Source: Bacillota bacterium (lineage in GTDB: Bacteria; Bacillota; Clostridia; Christensenellales; CAG-138). From it: a DNA stretch of 60,193 nucleotides. A program made the translations under genes and the position numbers. Where the stretch lies: positions 1 to 60,193 of the forward strand of contig JAEYHP010000148.1 of assembly GCA_023409435.1 (NCBI GenBank). The letters run 5' to 3'. Shown one piece after another: positions 49,738 through 57,549 of the stretch. The number at the start of each line of letters is the position of its first letter. The first letter of the stretch is position 1. Under the pieces are notes generated by a model that was given only the letters and a program-made list of their open reading frames with translations, was not told where the DNA came from and ran no database searches.

Positions 49738-49886
49738 ACCCTCGGGGGCCTTGCCCCCGAACCCCTACCCAAGGGACACGTCCCTTGGGAATCCTTGGTC
49801 GGAAACACCCTATTTAGGGTGTTTCCGGGATGGGTTCTTAGGACCGTTACGGCCCTAAGCGGGTGTTTGAGGGCAGAGCCCTCAAA
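49738..49886. repeat. Modular hairpin-train repeat, copy 3 (cleanest)
   Basis: Five consecutive near-perfect hairpins starting ~18 bases after the glmU stop: CGGGGGC/GCCCCCG; CCCAAGGGAC/GTCCCTTGGG; GGAAACACCC/GGGTGTTTCC; CTTAGGACCG/CGGCCCTAAG; TTGAGGGC/GCCCTCAA. Module order is the reverse of copy 1, i.e. the element is inverted. Short constant linkers join them. Confidence 0.88.
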
Positions 49887-49915
49887 ATATTTGATTGGTT
49901 CAATCGGAGGGCATG

Positions 49916-50554
49916 ATGTCCAGCATTGTACTCACTTGTTTTGCCGTCCTGGCCGCCGTTCACCTGTACGCGTGCGCAAGGCAACTGCAAAAGCTGCGCC
50001 GGTTTACAAAGCCGTTTTTAATGCCGGTGCTGATGCTCTGGTATACGCTATCTGCGCAAGCGCCCTCCGCGCTCATCGCGCTGGCGCTGCTGTGCGGCTG
50101 CGTGGGGGACTTCTTTTTGCTGCACGACGAGCGCAAAAGGAATCTTTATGCGGGGATTGCAAGCTTTGCGGCGGGGCATGTCCTCTACCTAGCGTTCTTC
50201 CTCCCGCGCATCCAATTGCCCGCGTGGTGGGTACTGGCCCTCCTGGCGGCGGTTTACGGCGCGGGGCTATTGTGGTCCTGCTTTCGCATCAAACCGCATG
50301 CGAAAAAAGACATGCTTGCGGGGAGTGCGCTGTACGCAGCGCTGCTCTGTTTCATGAGCGCGTGCGCGGCGCTTTATGCGCTTTCCGGTTATAACGTGCT
50401 GCCTCTGTTGGGTTCGCTGCTGTTTTTGATCTCCGATTCCATACTCTCCAACGAAATCTTAGTCAAAGAGACCCGCTACGGCACGTTTGCGGTCATGTCC
50501 ACCTATATCGCGGCGCAAACATTGCTGACCGTTGGGTTCTCTTTTGCGGTATAG
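49916..50554 (+). CDS. YhhN/TMEM86-type membrane protein (lysoplasmalogenase family)
   Basis: A 212-residue polytopic membrane protein with seven to eight hydrophobic helices. The family blocks are LCGCVGDFFLLHD and LLGSLLFLISDSILS, whose conserved Asp residues form the putative active site. Animal TMEM86 hydrolyses lysoplasmalogens; bacterial YhhN is less studied. Many anaerobic clostridia make plasmalogens, so a lipid role fits. ATG 49916 sits 5 bases after GGAGG; ATG 49913 would be too close. Confidence 0.87.
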   Translation: MSSIVLTCFAVLAAVHLYACARQLQKLRRFTKPFLMPVLMLWYTLSAQAPSALIALALLCGCVGDFFLLHDERKRNLYAGIASFAAGHVLYLAFFLPRIQLPAWWVLALLAAVYGAGLLWSCFRIKPHAKKDMLAGSALYAALLCFMSACAALYALSGYNVLPLLGSLLFLISDSILSNEILVKETRYGTFAVMSTYIAAQTLLTVGFSFAV

Positions 50555-50652
50555 TGATTACGTAAACATTGTATGAACACAAGCGCGTCGCGCATTGCGT
50601 GGGCGGATGGAAGATGATACAATTTTTTTGTTCCTGTATGGCCTTTATGTAG

Positions 50653-50676
50653 GCGCGCGAAAAACATGCGCGCCCC
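50653..50676. promoter_or_regulatory. GC-rich hairpin upstream of the BtuF-like gene
   Basis: GGCGCGC and GCGCGCC form a 7-bp stem with a 9-base AAAA-rich loop, ~60 bases before the ribosome site. There is no T-run. Possible leader structure, but no known riboswitch class. Confidence 0.4.
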
Positions 50677-50732
50677 AAAACGTACAAAGGCAGCCACGCT
50701 TCCATGCGCGGCGTACAGGCGGGAGGAATACT

Positions 50733-51689
50733 ATGCATATGCGCAACAAATGGTTAACCGTACTTGTCGCTTTTGTGCTGCTGCTTGCGGCGTGCCAGGC
50801 GCCCGTGGAAGGCCCTCCGGCGGAAACTCCGACGGAAACGGCTGCGCCGGAACAGCCCGCCCCCACCCCGATCACGGGGGGGACAGACGCACCCGCGACG
50901 GTGCTCACGGATATGATGGGCAGGCAGGTCACCGTGCGCGGCGTACCGCAGCGCATCGTCTCGCTTTCGCCCGCCGCCACGGAAATTCTTTTCGCGCTTT
51001 CCGCAGAGGGTAACATTGTCGCCGTGGATGAAGGCAGCGATTATCCGGAAGAGGCCGCCTCCCTGCAGAAAGTCGGCGCGGACGCCGCGGCCATACTCGC
51101 GCTTACGCCGGATATGGTGTTTGTAAACCGGGATTTTCCGCAGGAAGCGGCGGATGCGCTTAACGCCCAGAATATCCCCGTGGTATGCGCGGAAGCCGCA
51201 ACCTACAGCGACGTGTACGCGGGCATCGCGCTGACGGCGCAGATATTGCGGGCCGACGCCTCCAAGGTAGTGGAAGGCATGCAGCAGGCGGTGCAGGAAG
51301 TAAACACCAGCGCCGCGGAACTGGACCGCCAGCCCACCGTGCTGTTTGTGTTGGATTATGCGGACGGCAAAGTTACCGCCGCGGGCACGAACTCGCTGGC
51401 GTTCAGCCTCATCGAGCTTGCGGGCGGCATCCCCGTAACGAGCTCGGCAGAAACGTTCCCGGTCTATTCCGCGGAGGATATCACGGTGTTAGCGCCGGAT
51501 GTGGTACTTGTTTCGTCCGGCGTTGATCTCGAAACGGTTGCGGGCGCATCCGGATTTTCCGAGCTTCCCGCCGTTCAGGAAGGCCGCATCTACTCCATCG
51601 ACGCCACACTTACCGACCGCCCCGGTCCGCGCATTGTGGAAGGAATACGGGCAGTATATGAAGCGCTGGAACTTTCCCTCATGAGCTAG
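50733..51689 (+). CDS. BtuF/FepB-like metal-chelate-binding lipoprotein
   Basis: A 318-residue extracytoplasmic solute-binding lipoprotein (lipobox LLAAC at residue ~21, followed by a Pro/Thr/Glu-rich linker). The mature domain is a class III binding fold: DMMGRQVTVRGVPQRIVSLSPAATEILFAL is the classic opening of cobalamin and siderophore binding proteins, and LTPDMVFVNRDF follows. The ligand is probably B12 or a ferric chelate. No permease or ATPase gene adjoins it. GGGAGGA precedes ATG by 6 bases; it has its own terminator. Confidence 0.92.
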   Translation: MHMRNKWLTVLVAFVLLLAACQAPVEGPPAETPTETAAPEQPAPTPITGGTDAPATVLTDMMGRQVTVRGVPQRIVSLSPAATEILFALSAEGNIVAVDEGSDYPEEAASLQKVGADAAAILALTPDMVFVNRDFPQEAADALNAQNIPVVCAEAATYSDVYAGIALTAQILRADASKVVEGMQQAVQEVNTSAAELDRQPTVLFVLDYADGKVTAAGTNSLAFSLIELAGGIPVTSSAETFPVYSAEDITVLAPDVVLVSSGVDLETVAGASGFSELPAVQEGRIYSIDATLTDRPGPRIVEGIRAVYEALELSLMS

Positions 51690-51710
51690 ACAGTGTTTTG
51701 AAATAGCCTT

Positions 51711-51737
51711 GCCCTGCCTCTTTTGGCGGGGCTTTTT
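51711..51737 (+). terminator. Terminator of the BtuF-like gene
   Basis: GCCCTGCC and GGCGGGGC (one G-T pair), a 6-base loop and T5. Confidence 0.88.
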
Positions 51738-51777
51738 ATAAGAGAGGATCGGGGAAAAGAACGGGGGGGATTAGAGC

Positions 51778-52857
51778 TTGAAGCAACGCATCGGGTATTG
51801 GGGCGGCGCGTTCGCGCTCATACTTCTGCTGATTGCGGCGCTTTCCGCCAATATGCGGGAGCTTCCCGCACTGCCTGCGGCGGCTATGCTCACGCCTGAG
51901 CCGGAACCTACTTTAGCCGCCCCCACGCCCACGCCGGTGTATGGTGCGGTGACCGTATATGTGGGAGGCAAGTCGCTTCTGACGCTTGCAAGCGAGGAGG
52001 AAGCGCAGCAACTGCTTTCGTGGCGGTTGGAGCAGGGAAGCCGTGAAATCCCGAAAGGTGAAGTGCTTTCTGCGGCAGAGCTGTCTCCCGGGGTGGAATT
52101 CATGAGCGCGCAAAGCGGAAGCGAGCCTATTACATTGGAAGAGGCGAAAGCAAAAATAAACGCAGACCCCGCGTTGATGCCGGTACGGTGCATCACGCGC
52201 ACAGCTTATCTGGAGCATGTTCCGTATAACACGGAGGAAAAAGAGGACAAACGCCTGGCTAAGGGTTCTCGCGTCGTAATCAAGAGAGGGCGCGAGGGCG
52301 AGCGCCTTACCATCAGCGAGACGGTGTATGTCAACGGCAAGCCGGAATGCTGCTTAGCCGTGCAGGACGAGGTTACGCTCATTGAACCCATGGTCGAGCA
52401 GGTGATTATAGGCACGTACACCGCAAAAGACCCGGAAGAGCCCGCGGGGCGCGAGGAAGGGCAAAAAGGCCCCAAAGCGCCGGAAGGATTTACACTCGAC
52501 CTTCCCGTAAAAGGCGAAGTCGCCGCCAATTTCGGCATAGGCGAAAACATCATGCGAAACGGCCTGGATATCAAAGCCGATGCGGGGGACGAGGTGCATG
52601 TACCCGCCGCCGGCGTTGTGACATATGCAGGCGAATGGGGCAGCTATGGATATGTGTTGGAAATCGACCACGGCGAAGGCTTTGTCATCCGAGTCGCACC
52701 TCTGGCCCAATGCCCCTTAAAAGCGGGCGATGCAGTGAAAAAAGGCGATACTGCGGGCGTTGTCGCAAGCCCTCTTGACGAAGAGCAGGAACCCCAAATA
52801 AGGCTGGAACTTTTGATAGGCGGTATTCCCTACAACCCCAGACAATACCTTGACTAG
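51778..52857 (+). CDS. Membrane-anchored G5 plus degenerate LytM (M23) protein, SpoIIQ-like candidate
   Basis: A 359-residue protein with a TTG start after GGGGGGA. It has one N-terminal membrane anchor (~7-24), a Pro/Thr linker, a G5-like domain (~140-215) and a C-terminal LytM fold (~240-359) with NGLDIKADAGDEVHVPAAG and GYVLEIDHGEGF. Active M23 peptidases need His in HxGxD and in HxH; here the sites read RNGLD and RLE, and the usual YAHL is VAPL. The zinc site is therefore lost. SpoIIQ, the forespore anchor protein, is a LytM protein with a similar plan and often lies near murA, which is 1.1 kb downstream here. This supports, but does not prove, a SpoIIQ role. Confidence 0.8.
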   Translation: MKQRIGYWGGAFALILLLIAALSANMRELPALPAAAMLTPEPEPTLAAPTPTPVYGAVTVYVGGKSLLTLASEEEAQQLLSWRLEQGSREIPKGEVLSAAELSPGVEFMSAQSGSEPITLEEAKAKINADPALMPVRCITRTAYLEHVPYNTEEKEDKRLAKGSRVVIKRGREGERLTISETVYVNGKPECCLAVQDEVTLIEPMVEQVIIGTYTAKDPEEPAGREEGQKGPKAPEGFTLDLPVKGEVAANFGIGENIMRNGLDIKADAGDEVHVPAAGVVTYAGEWGSYGYVLEIDHGEGFVIRVAPLAQCPLKAGDAVKKGDTAGVVASPLDEEQEPQIRLELLIGGIPYNPRQYLD

Positions 52858-52873
52858 CGGTCGCCTTCCGCTA

Positions 52874-52903
52874 TTGCTTTTGCCGCCTGTTATGGGGTAT
52901 ACT
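52874..52903 (+). promoter_or_regulatory. Possible promoter of the second corA gene
   Basis: TTGCTT (52874-52879), an 18-base spacer, TATACT (52898-52903), ~75 bases before the gene. The -35 box is poor. Confidence 0.4.
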
Positions 52904-52979
52904 GTGAAAGCCAGTATGGCCTTGTGAAGCAATGGCGCTTTATTGGGCTGTCTTAGACGCGAAAAGGGGGTGAATCCAA

Positions 52980-53912
52980 ATGATTCAGATTTTTAAGACG
53001 CAGTCCGGCAAGCTGACGGAACTCGAATGCTTTGAAGACGGTGCATGGCTCCATATGACGGACCCGGAGGATGCGGAGGTTGCTGCGGTTTCAAAAGAAC
53101 TGGGTCTGGAAGAGGATTACCTCAGGGCCGCGCTGGACGAAGAGGAAAGCCCCCGCGTGGAGACGGACGACGGCCAGACGCTCATCATTGTGGATATGCC
53201 TACCGTGCAGCCGGAAGGCCGTACGTTTGTGTACAATACGATACCGCTCGGCATCATCTATTTCGAGCGGGGCATCGTGACCGTATGCTTAAAGGAAAGC
53301 TCCATATTGGAAAACTTTATGGAAGGCCGCGTGCGCGGATTTTCCACCGTAAAGAAAACGCGCTTCCTGCTGCAGCTTCTTTACCGCAATGCGTCGCGCT
53401 TTTTGCAGTATCTTAAGCAGATCGACAAAGCCTCCATGCTGGTGGAGAACGAGCTGCACAAATCCATGAAGAACCGGGAATTGATCCAGATGCTTAAACT
53501 GGAAAAATCTCTGGTGTATTTCTCCACTTCCCTTACCAGCAACGAAGTGGTGATGGAAAAGCTTTTAAAGAACGAGGACATCAAGAAATATCCGGAGGAT
53601 ACGGATCTTTTGGAGGATGTCATCATAGAAAACAAGCAGGCGATTGAAATGTGTAACATCTACCGGGACATTTTGTCCGGCACGATGGACGCGTTCGCCT
53701 CCATTATATCCAACAACCTCAACATCGTCATGAAGCTCCTAGCGTCCGTTACCATCGTGCTCTCGATTCCGACTATGGTTTCGAGCTTCTTTGGCATGAA
53801 CACGGGCGTGCCTTGGGAGGGCTCCCCGTTCGGTTTCTTCATCGTGCTCGGCATCGCCTTCGGGCTTTCGGGCCTTGTTGCCGTACTGCTCTGGCGCAAG
53901 AAGATGTTTTAA
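52980..53912 (+). CDS. corA: CorA-family divalent cation channel, paralogue 2
   Basis: A 310-residue CorA Mg2+/Co2+ transporter. It has an acidic N-terminal domain, long stalk helices, two C-terminal membrane helices and the pore motif SSFFGMNTGVPW. RKKMF at the end is basic, as expected on the inner side. GGGGGTGA is the ribosome site. It differs strongly from the paralogue at 45617 (short N-terminus alignment by eye only in the pore region), so the two probably have different ion preferences or regulation. Confidence 0.95.
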   Translation: MIQIFKTQSGKLTELECFEDGAWLHMTDPEDAEVAAVSKELGLEEDYLRAALDEEESPRVETDDGQTLIIVDMPTVQPEGRTFVYNTIPLGIIYFERGIVTVCLKESSILENFMEGRVRGFSTVKKTRFLLQLLYRNASRFLQYLKQIDKASMLVENELHKSMKNRELIQMLKLEKSLVYFSTSLTSNEVVMEKLLKNEDIKKYPEDTDLLEDVIIENKQAIEMCNIYRDILSGTMDAFASIISNNLNIVMKLLASVTIVLSIPTMVSSFFGMNTGVPWEGSPFGFFIVLGIAFGLSGLVAVLLWRKKMF

Positions 53913-53968
53913 TCCGGCGTATAAGCCGTATGGCGATTTCATTCCTTAAAGGAGAATGTTTCAACGAA

Positions 53969-55243
53969 ATGAAGCAATGGTATACCATACGGGGAGGGAA
54001 CCCACTCACGGGCACCGTCACCATCAGCGGTGCGAAAAACGCCGCCGTGGCCATCGTTCCCGCCGCTATTTTGGCGGGCGAGACCTGTGTGCTGGAGAAT
54101 TTGCCCTTTATTGAGGATGTGAACATCCTCAAGGAAATCCTCGTCAAAATCGGCGCGGACGTCACGTTTACGCCCGGCGTCAGCATGCGTATCGATCCTT
54201 CCCGCATCAACAGCCATTCCGTTACGTTCGATATGGTAAGCTCTTTACGCGCCTCCTACTATCTGCTGGGGGCGCTTTTGGGGCGTTACGGTTACGCGGA
54301 GCTTGCGCTGCCCGGCGGCTGCGTCATCGGCCCCCGGCCGATCGACCAGCATATCAAGGGCATGCGGGCTTTAGGCGCGGAGGTTGTGCTGGAGGATGGC
54401 CTGGTAAAAGCCAGGGCGAATAAGCTTACGGGCGCGGAGGTTTATTTTGACGTAGTCAGCGTGGGCGCCACCATCAATGTCATGCTGGCCGCCGTCATGG
54501 CGGAAGGGCAGACGGTGCTCGCAAACGCCGCCAAAGAGCCGCATGTGGTGGACGTCGCCAACTTCCTCAATATGATGGGTGCGCGTGTCAAGGGTGCGGG
54601 CACGGATGTCATCCGCATCACCGGCGTCAAGCAGATGCACGGCTGCAACTACGCCATCATACCCGATCAAATCGAGGCAGGCACGTTTATGATTGCCGCC
54701 GCGGCCTGCGGCGGTGACGTCATCATCAAAAACGTCATCCCCACGCACTTGGAGGCCATATCCGCCAAGCTGATGGAAAGCGGCGCGGCGGTCACGGAAG
54801 GCGACGACGGGCGGGAGTTCTTTATGCAGGTCCGGGGCAACGGAAGGGCAAGGGCGGTCAATATCAAGACTTTGCCGTATCCGGGGTTCCCGACCGATCT
54901 CCAGCAGCCCATGATGGCCTACCTCGCGCGTGCGCAGGGCAACAGCTTTATTGTGGAAAACATATTCGAGGAGCGCTTCAACCACGTGGGCGAGCTGCTT
55001 CGTATGGGCGCGAACATCCACCTCAACGGCCGCACTGCCATGGTGGAGGGCGTGGATCACCTGGCAGGCGCGCCGCTGTATGCTTCCGACCTTCGCGCCG
55101 GGGCCGCGCTCATCGTCGCCGCTCTTACGGCAAGGGGGATTTCCACCGTCCATAACATCGAGTTTACGGACCGGGGATATGAATATCTTGAGCAGAAGCT
55201 CATGAGGCTGGGCGCGGATATCAGGCGGAACTGCGGCTGCTGA
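53969..55243 (+). CDS. murA: UDP-N-acetylglucosamine 1-carboxyvinyltransferase
   Basis: A 424-residue enzyme for the first committed step of peptidoglycan synthesis, moving enolpyruvate from PEP to UDP-GlcNAc. It has ISGAKNAAVAIVPAAIL at the N-terminus, the active loop LPGGCVIGPRPIDQH with the catalytic Cys (fosfomycin target) intact, and FPTDLQQPMMAYLA near the C-terminus. The start is set at ATG 53969, which gives the family-typical first residues; the ribosome site GGAG is rather far (14 bases), and an in-frame ATG at 53930 is an alternative. UDP-GlcNAc comes from GlmU, encoded 4 kb upstream. Confidence 0.96.
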   Translation: MKQWYTIRGGNPLTGTVTISGAKNAAVAIVPAAILAGETCVLENLPFIEDVNILKEILVKIGADVTFTPGVSMRIDPSRINSHSVTFDMVSSLRASYYLLGALLGRYGYAELALPGGCVIGPRPIDQHIKGMRALGAEVVLEDGLVKARANKLTGAEVYFDVVSVGATINVMLAAVMAEGQTVLANAAKEPHVVDVANFLNMMGARVKGAGTDVIRITGVKQMHGCNYAIIPDQIEAGTFMIAAAACGGDVIIKNVIPTHLEAISAKLMESGAAVTEGDDGREFFMQVRGNGRARAVNIKTLPYPGFPTDLQQPMMAYLARAQGNSFIVENIFEERFNHVGELLRMGANIHLNGRTAMVEGVDHLAGAPLYASDLRAGAALIVAALTARGISTVHNIEFTDRGYEYLEQKLMRLGADIRRNCGC

Positions 55244-55270
55244 AACCGGCCATAAATATTTATAAAAAGA

Positions 55271-55313
55271 ACAAACGGTATGGATTTGAAGTATACAAAT
55301 CCATACCGTTTGT
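55271..55313. terminator. Perfect 18-bp hairpin after murA
   Basis: ACAAACGGTATGGATTTG and its exact inverse surround a 7-base loop, 28 bases after the stop. No T-run follows on the plus strand (TGTCATAATAA), so it is a weak intrinsic terminator or an RNA-stability element. Confidence 0.6.
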
Positions 55314-55411
55314 GTCATAATAATAATTGGTAATTGTAGAAAATCACAAGGATATTGCGCGCTGGAAGCGCGCGGGTCCCCGATTTTTATCTGGATAAAG
55401 GAGGGAACAAT

Positions 55412-56089
55412 ATGGAATTTTGCAAACAGTGCGGAGCTCAGATGATAGAGGGCAGCCGCTTCTGCACAACCTGCGGCGCGGAAGCGCCGGTTGCTGCAGA
55501 GCCCGTTATCGAGGAACAGCCCAAGGAAGAACCCCAGCCCACGTATCAGACCCCTGCGTATGTGCAGCCGAGCTATACTGCGGAACGGCGGGAGCCTGCC
55601 AAGCAAAGCGCGCCCAATGCGGGAGGCTATCAGTCCGCCTACCAGCAGCCGGGCCAGCAGGCTTACGGCAGTTACAACCAGCCCCCGCATCCGCCCGTTG
55701 CGGAGAAAAGCACGGTGATGAGCACCGGCCAGTTCCTGGGCACGCTGCTTCTGATGATGATTCCCATCGCGGGCTTCATCCTCACGATCGTATGGGCGTG
55801 CGGCGGCACGGATAACCCCAACCGCCGCAATCTGGCGCGCGCGAAACTCATCGTTATCGCCATATGCCTTGTGCTTGGTATTTTGCTCTCCGTATTACTC
55901 GGCGCCCTTGCCATGACGCTCGCCAACGAACTGGGGAATGGCGTGCAATGGGATTTTAACAGCGACTTTGGGGATGAATTTTCGGAGGGGTTTTCGGAAG
56001 GCTTCTCTGAAGGGTTCTCAGATAGCTTCAATCAAAGCTTCAGCTTCCAAAGCTCTCAGGCCGGAGGCGGTACGTTCGTCCTGATATAG
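55412..56089 (+). CDS. Zinc-ribbon membrane protein with FSEG repeats
   Basis: A 225-residue protein. It has an N-terminal zinc ribbon (FCKQCGAQMIEGSRFCTTCG), a Gln/Pro/Tyr-rich linker (~50-105), two transmembrane helices (~115-140 and ~155-180), and a C-terminal tail with the tandem phrases FSEGFSEGFSEGFSDSF. Proteins of this plan are common in clostridia and have no known function; the zinc ribbon should be cytoplasmic. GGAGGG precedes the ATG. The next gene has the same layout, so the pair may have arisen by duplication. Confidence 0.85.
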   Translation: MEFCKQCGAQMIEGSRFCTTCGAEAPVAAEPVIEEQPKEEPQPTYQTPAYVQPSYTAERREPAKQSAPNAGGYQSAYQQPGQQAYGSYNQPPHPPVAEKSTVMSTGQFLGTLLLMMIPIAGFILTIVWACGGTDNPNRRNLARAKLIVIAICLVLGILLSVLLGALAMTLANELGNGVQWDFNSDFGDEFSEGFSEGFSEGFSDSFNQSFSFQSSQAGGGTFVLI

Positions 56090-56157
56090 GGCGCTAAGAT
56101 GTATCAGGGCGAAAGCGTCCTTTCACATGCATACTACTATATTAGGAGGGTAACGAT

Positions 56158-56739
56158 ATGGCATTTTGCGCGAAGTGTGGCGCGGAAAACAAGGGCGATT
56201 CCCGCTTTTGTTTCAATTGCGGCGCACCCGTAGGTGCGGCGCCTGTCCCGCCGGTTCCTCCCGTACAGGAGGGCGCGGGTACTCAGCCGCCGCCGCAGGG
56301 GCAGTACCAGCAACAGGCGTACCAATCCAGCTACCAGCAGCCTAACTATCAGCAGCCGGTCTACCAGCAGCCGGAGCGCACCTATGTACCAGACGGCGAC
56401 GTACGTACGCTGGGCGTGGGCGCGGTGAGCTTACTGGCCTATTGGAGTATCCTGTTCTTTGTTCCTTTGGTTGCGTATAAAGACTCCAAGTTTGCGCGCT
56501 TCCACGCGGGGCAAGGACTGAACCTGCTGCTGCTTTCCGTTGCATATTGGATTGTGACGATGATTTTAACAGCGATTTTTTCGGCGATCAGTATCGGGCT
56601 GGGCGTGGCGATCGGCTCGCTCCTATCCATTGCGGGCCTACTCATTCCGGTGCTGATGATCCTTGGCATTGTCAATGTCTGCAAGGGCCAGATGAAACCC
56701 CTGCCCGTCATTGGCAACATCAACATTATCAAGTTGTAA
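56158..56739 (+). CDS. Zinc-ribbon DUF4870-like membrane protein
   Basis: A 193-residue protein. It has an N-terminal zinc ribbon (FCAKCGAENKGDSRFCFNCG) and a Gln/Pro/Tyr linker with QQP repeats (~40-75). Then comes a three-helix membrane domain with VAYKDSKFARFHAGQGLNLLL, which matches the DUF4870/Tic20-like pattern. Function unknown. It is 68 bases after its paralogue-like neighbour, with AGGAGGG as ribosome site, and ends before a strong terminator. Confidence 0.88.
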   Translation: MAFCAKCGAENKGDSRFCFNCGAPVGAAPVPPVPPVQEGAGTQPPPQGQYQQQAYQSSYQQPNYQQPVYQQPERTYVPDGDVRTLGVGAVSLLAYWSILFFVPLVAYKDSKFARFHAGQGLNLLLLSVAYWIVTMILTAIFSAISIGLGVAIGSLLSIAGLLIPVLMILGIVNVCKGQMKPLPVIGNINIIKL

Positions 56740-56765
56740 CCCAAACGGGTATCAAAAGGGTCATG

Positions 56766-56799
56766 CAGGCGCAAAGCATCGGCTTTGCGCCTGTTTTTT
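56766..56799 (+). terminator. Terminator after the zinc-ribbon pair
   Basis: CAGGCGCAAAGC and GCTTTGCGCCTG form a perfect 12-bp stem with a 4-base loop and T6. The next gene's ribosome site follows only a few bases later. Confidence 0.95.
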
Positions 56800-56811
56800 G
56801 AAAGGAGCTGC

Positions 56812-57426
56812 ATGGAGCTTTACCTAGTACGGCATGGGGAATGCGAGAAGGCGAATATGGCATACTTTGATGCCGAAAAAAACTATATGGACCAGCCGCT
56901 CACCGCAAAAGGACAGCTTCAGGCAGCGCGCCTGGCTGAAAGGCTCAAAAGCGTTTCCTTCGACGCGGTGTACGCAAGCGATTTAAAACGGGCGCAGGAA
57001 ACGGCGGAACGGCTGCTAAACGCCCTGACCCGCAAGCCCGAATATGTGATAGATAAGCACCTGCGGGAAATCGATATGGGAGACGTGCTGAAAACCTCCT
57101 GGGACGGCTTCCCGGAACAGTACGAAAAGTGGAAGCTGCACGAAGAGGATGTGCCCTATCCCAACGGCGAAAGCGGCACGGACGTCTGGAACCGGTGCGG
57201 CGCGCTTACGGAAGAGCTGCTGCAAAGTCCCGGAGAGCGGATTGCCGTCGTCTGCCACGGCGGGGTCATTCGCTCGCTTGTGTGCGGTCTGTTCGGGATC
57301 CCGCAGGTAAGAAGGTTCCTTTTCGGCATGCCGCTCGAAAACTGCTCTATTACCGTCGTGAAGCAGGAAAGCGGACAGCGGTATTTGCATACGTTCAACG
57401 ATCACGGGCATTTGATTGGGATTTAG
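56812..57426 (+). CDS. Histidine-phosphatase (phosphoglycerate-mutase-like) family protein
   Basis: A 204-residue member of the histidine phosphatase superfamily. The catalytic His is in LVRHGECEK, the second His in VVCHGGVIRSL, and the conserved Arg/Glu in SDLKRAQETAERL and LREIDMG. Relatives are cofactor-dependent mutases or broad phosphatases such as CobC and PhoE; the substrate cannot be told. ATG 56812 follows AAAGGAG by 5 bases; the open frame upstream lies in the terminator and is ignored. Confidence 0.93.
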   Translation: MELYLVRHGECEKANMAYFDAEKNYMDQPLTAKGQLQAARLAERLKSVSFDAVYASDLKRAQETAERLLNALTRKPEYVIDKHLREIDMGDVLKTSWDGFPEQYEKWKLHEEDVPYPNGESGTDVWNRCGALTEELLQSPGERIAVVCHGGVIRSLVCGLFGIPQVRRFLFGMPLENCSITVVKQESGQRYLHTFNDHGHLIGI

Positions 57427-57437
57427 CAAAACCGTCC

Positions 57438-57493
57438 AAATGGGTTCTTAGGGCCGTTACGGCCCTAAGCGGGGTTTGGGGCAGAGCCCAATG
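57438..57493. repeat. Modular hairpin-train repeat, copy 4 (short)
   Basis: Starts ~12 bases after the stop. It has CTTAGGGCCG/CGGCCCTAAG, preceded by TGGGTT and followed by CGGGGTTTGGGGCAGAGCCC, i.e. the last two modules of copy 3 with the final one degraded. Confidence 0.8.
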
Positions 57494-57504
57494 TAATCCT
57501 ATTG

Positions 57505-57534
57505 ATAAAGCGGCCGGAATTTCCGGCCGCTTTA
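57505..57534. terminator. Bidirectional terminator between the phosphatase gene and pepV
   Basis: ATAAAGCGGCCGGAA and TTCCGGCCGCTTTAT form a ~15-bp palindromic stem. T-rich sequence follows on both strands. Confidence 0.85.
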
Positions 57535-57549
57535 TCTTTGCAAAATTGA

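Noticed and set aside
45344..49886. CRISPR array
   Set aside because: Repeats are palindromic modules of different sequence joined by constant linkers, without regular unique spacers and without cas genes.
50555..50732. Possible cobalamin riboswitch ahead of the BtuF-like gene
   Set aside because: The B12-box (AGCCACTG-like) and the rest of the known core are absent; only a simple GC hairpin is present.
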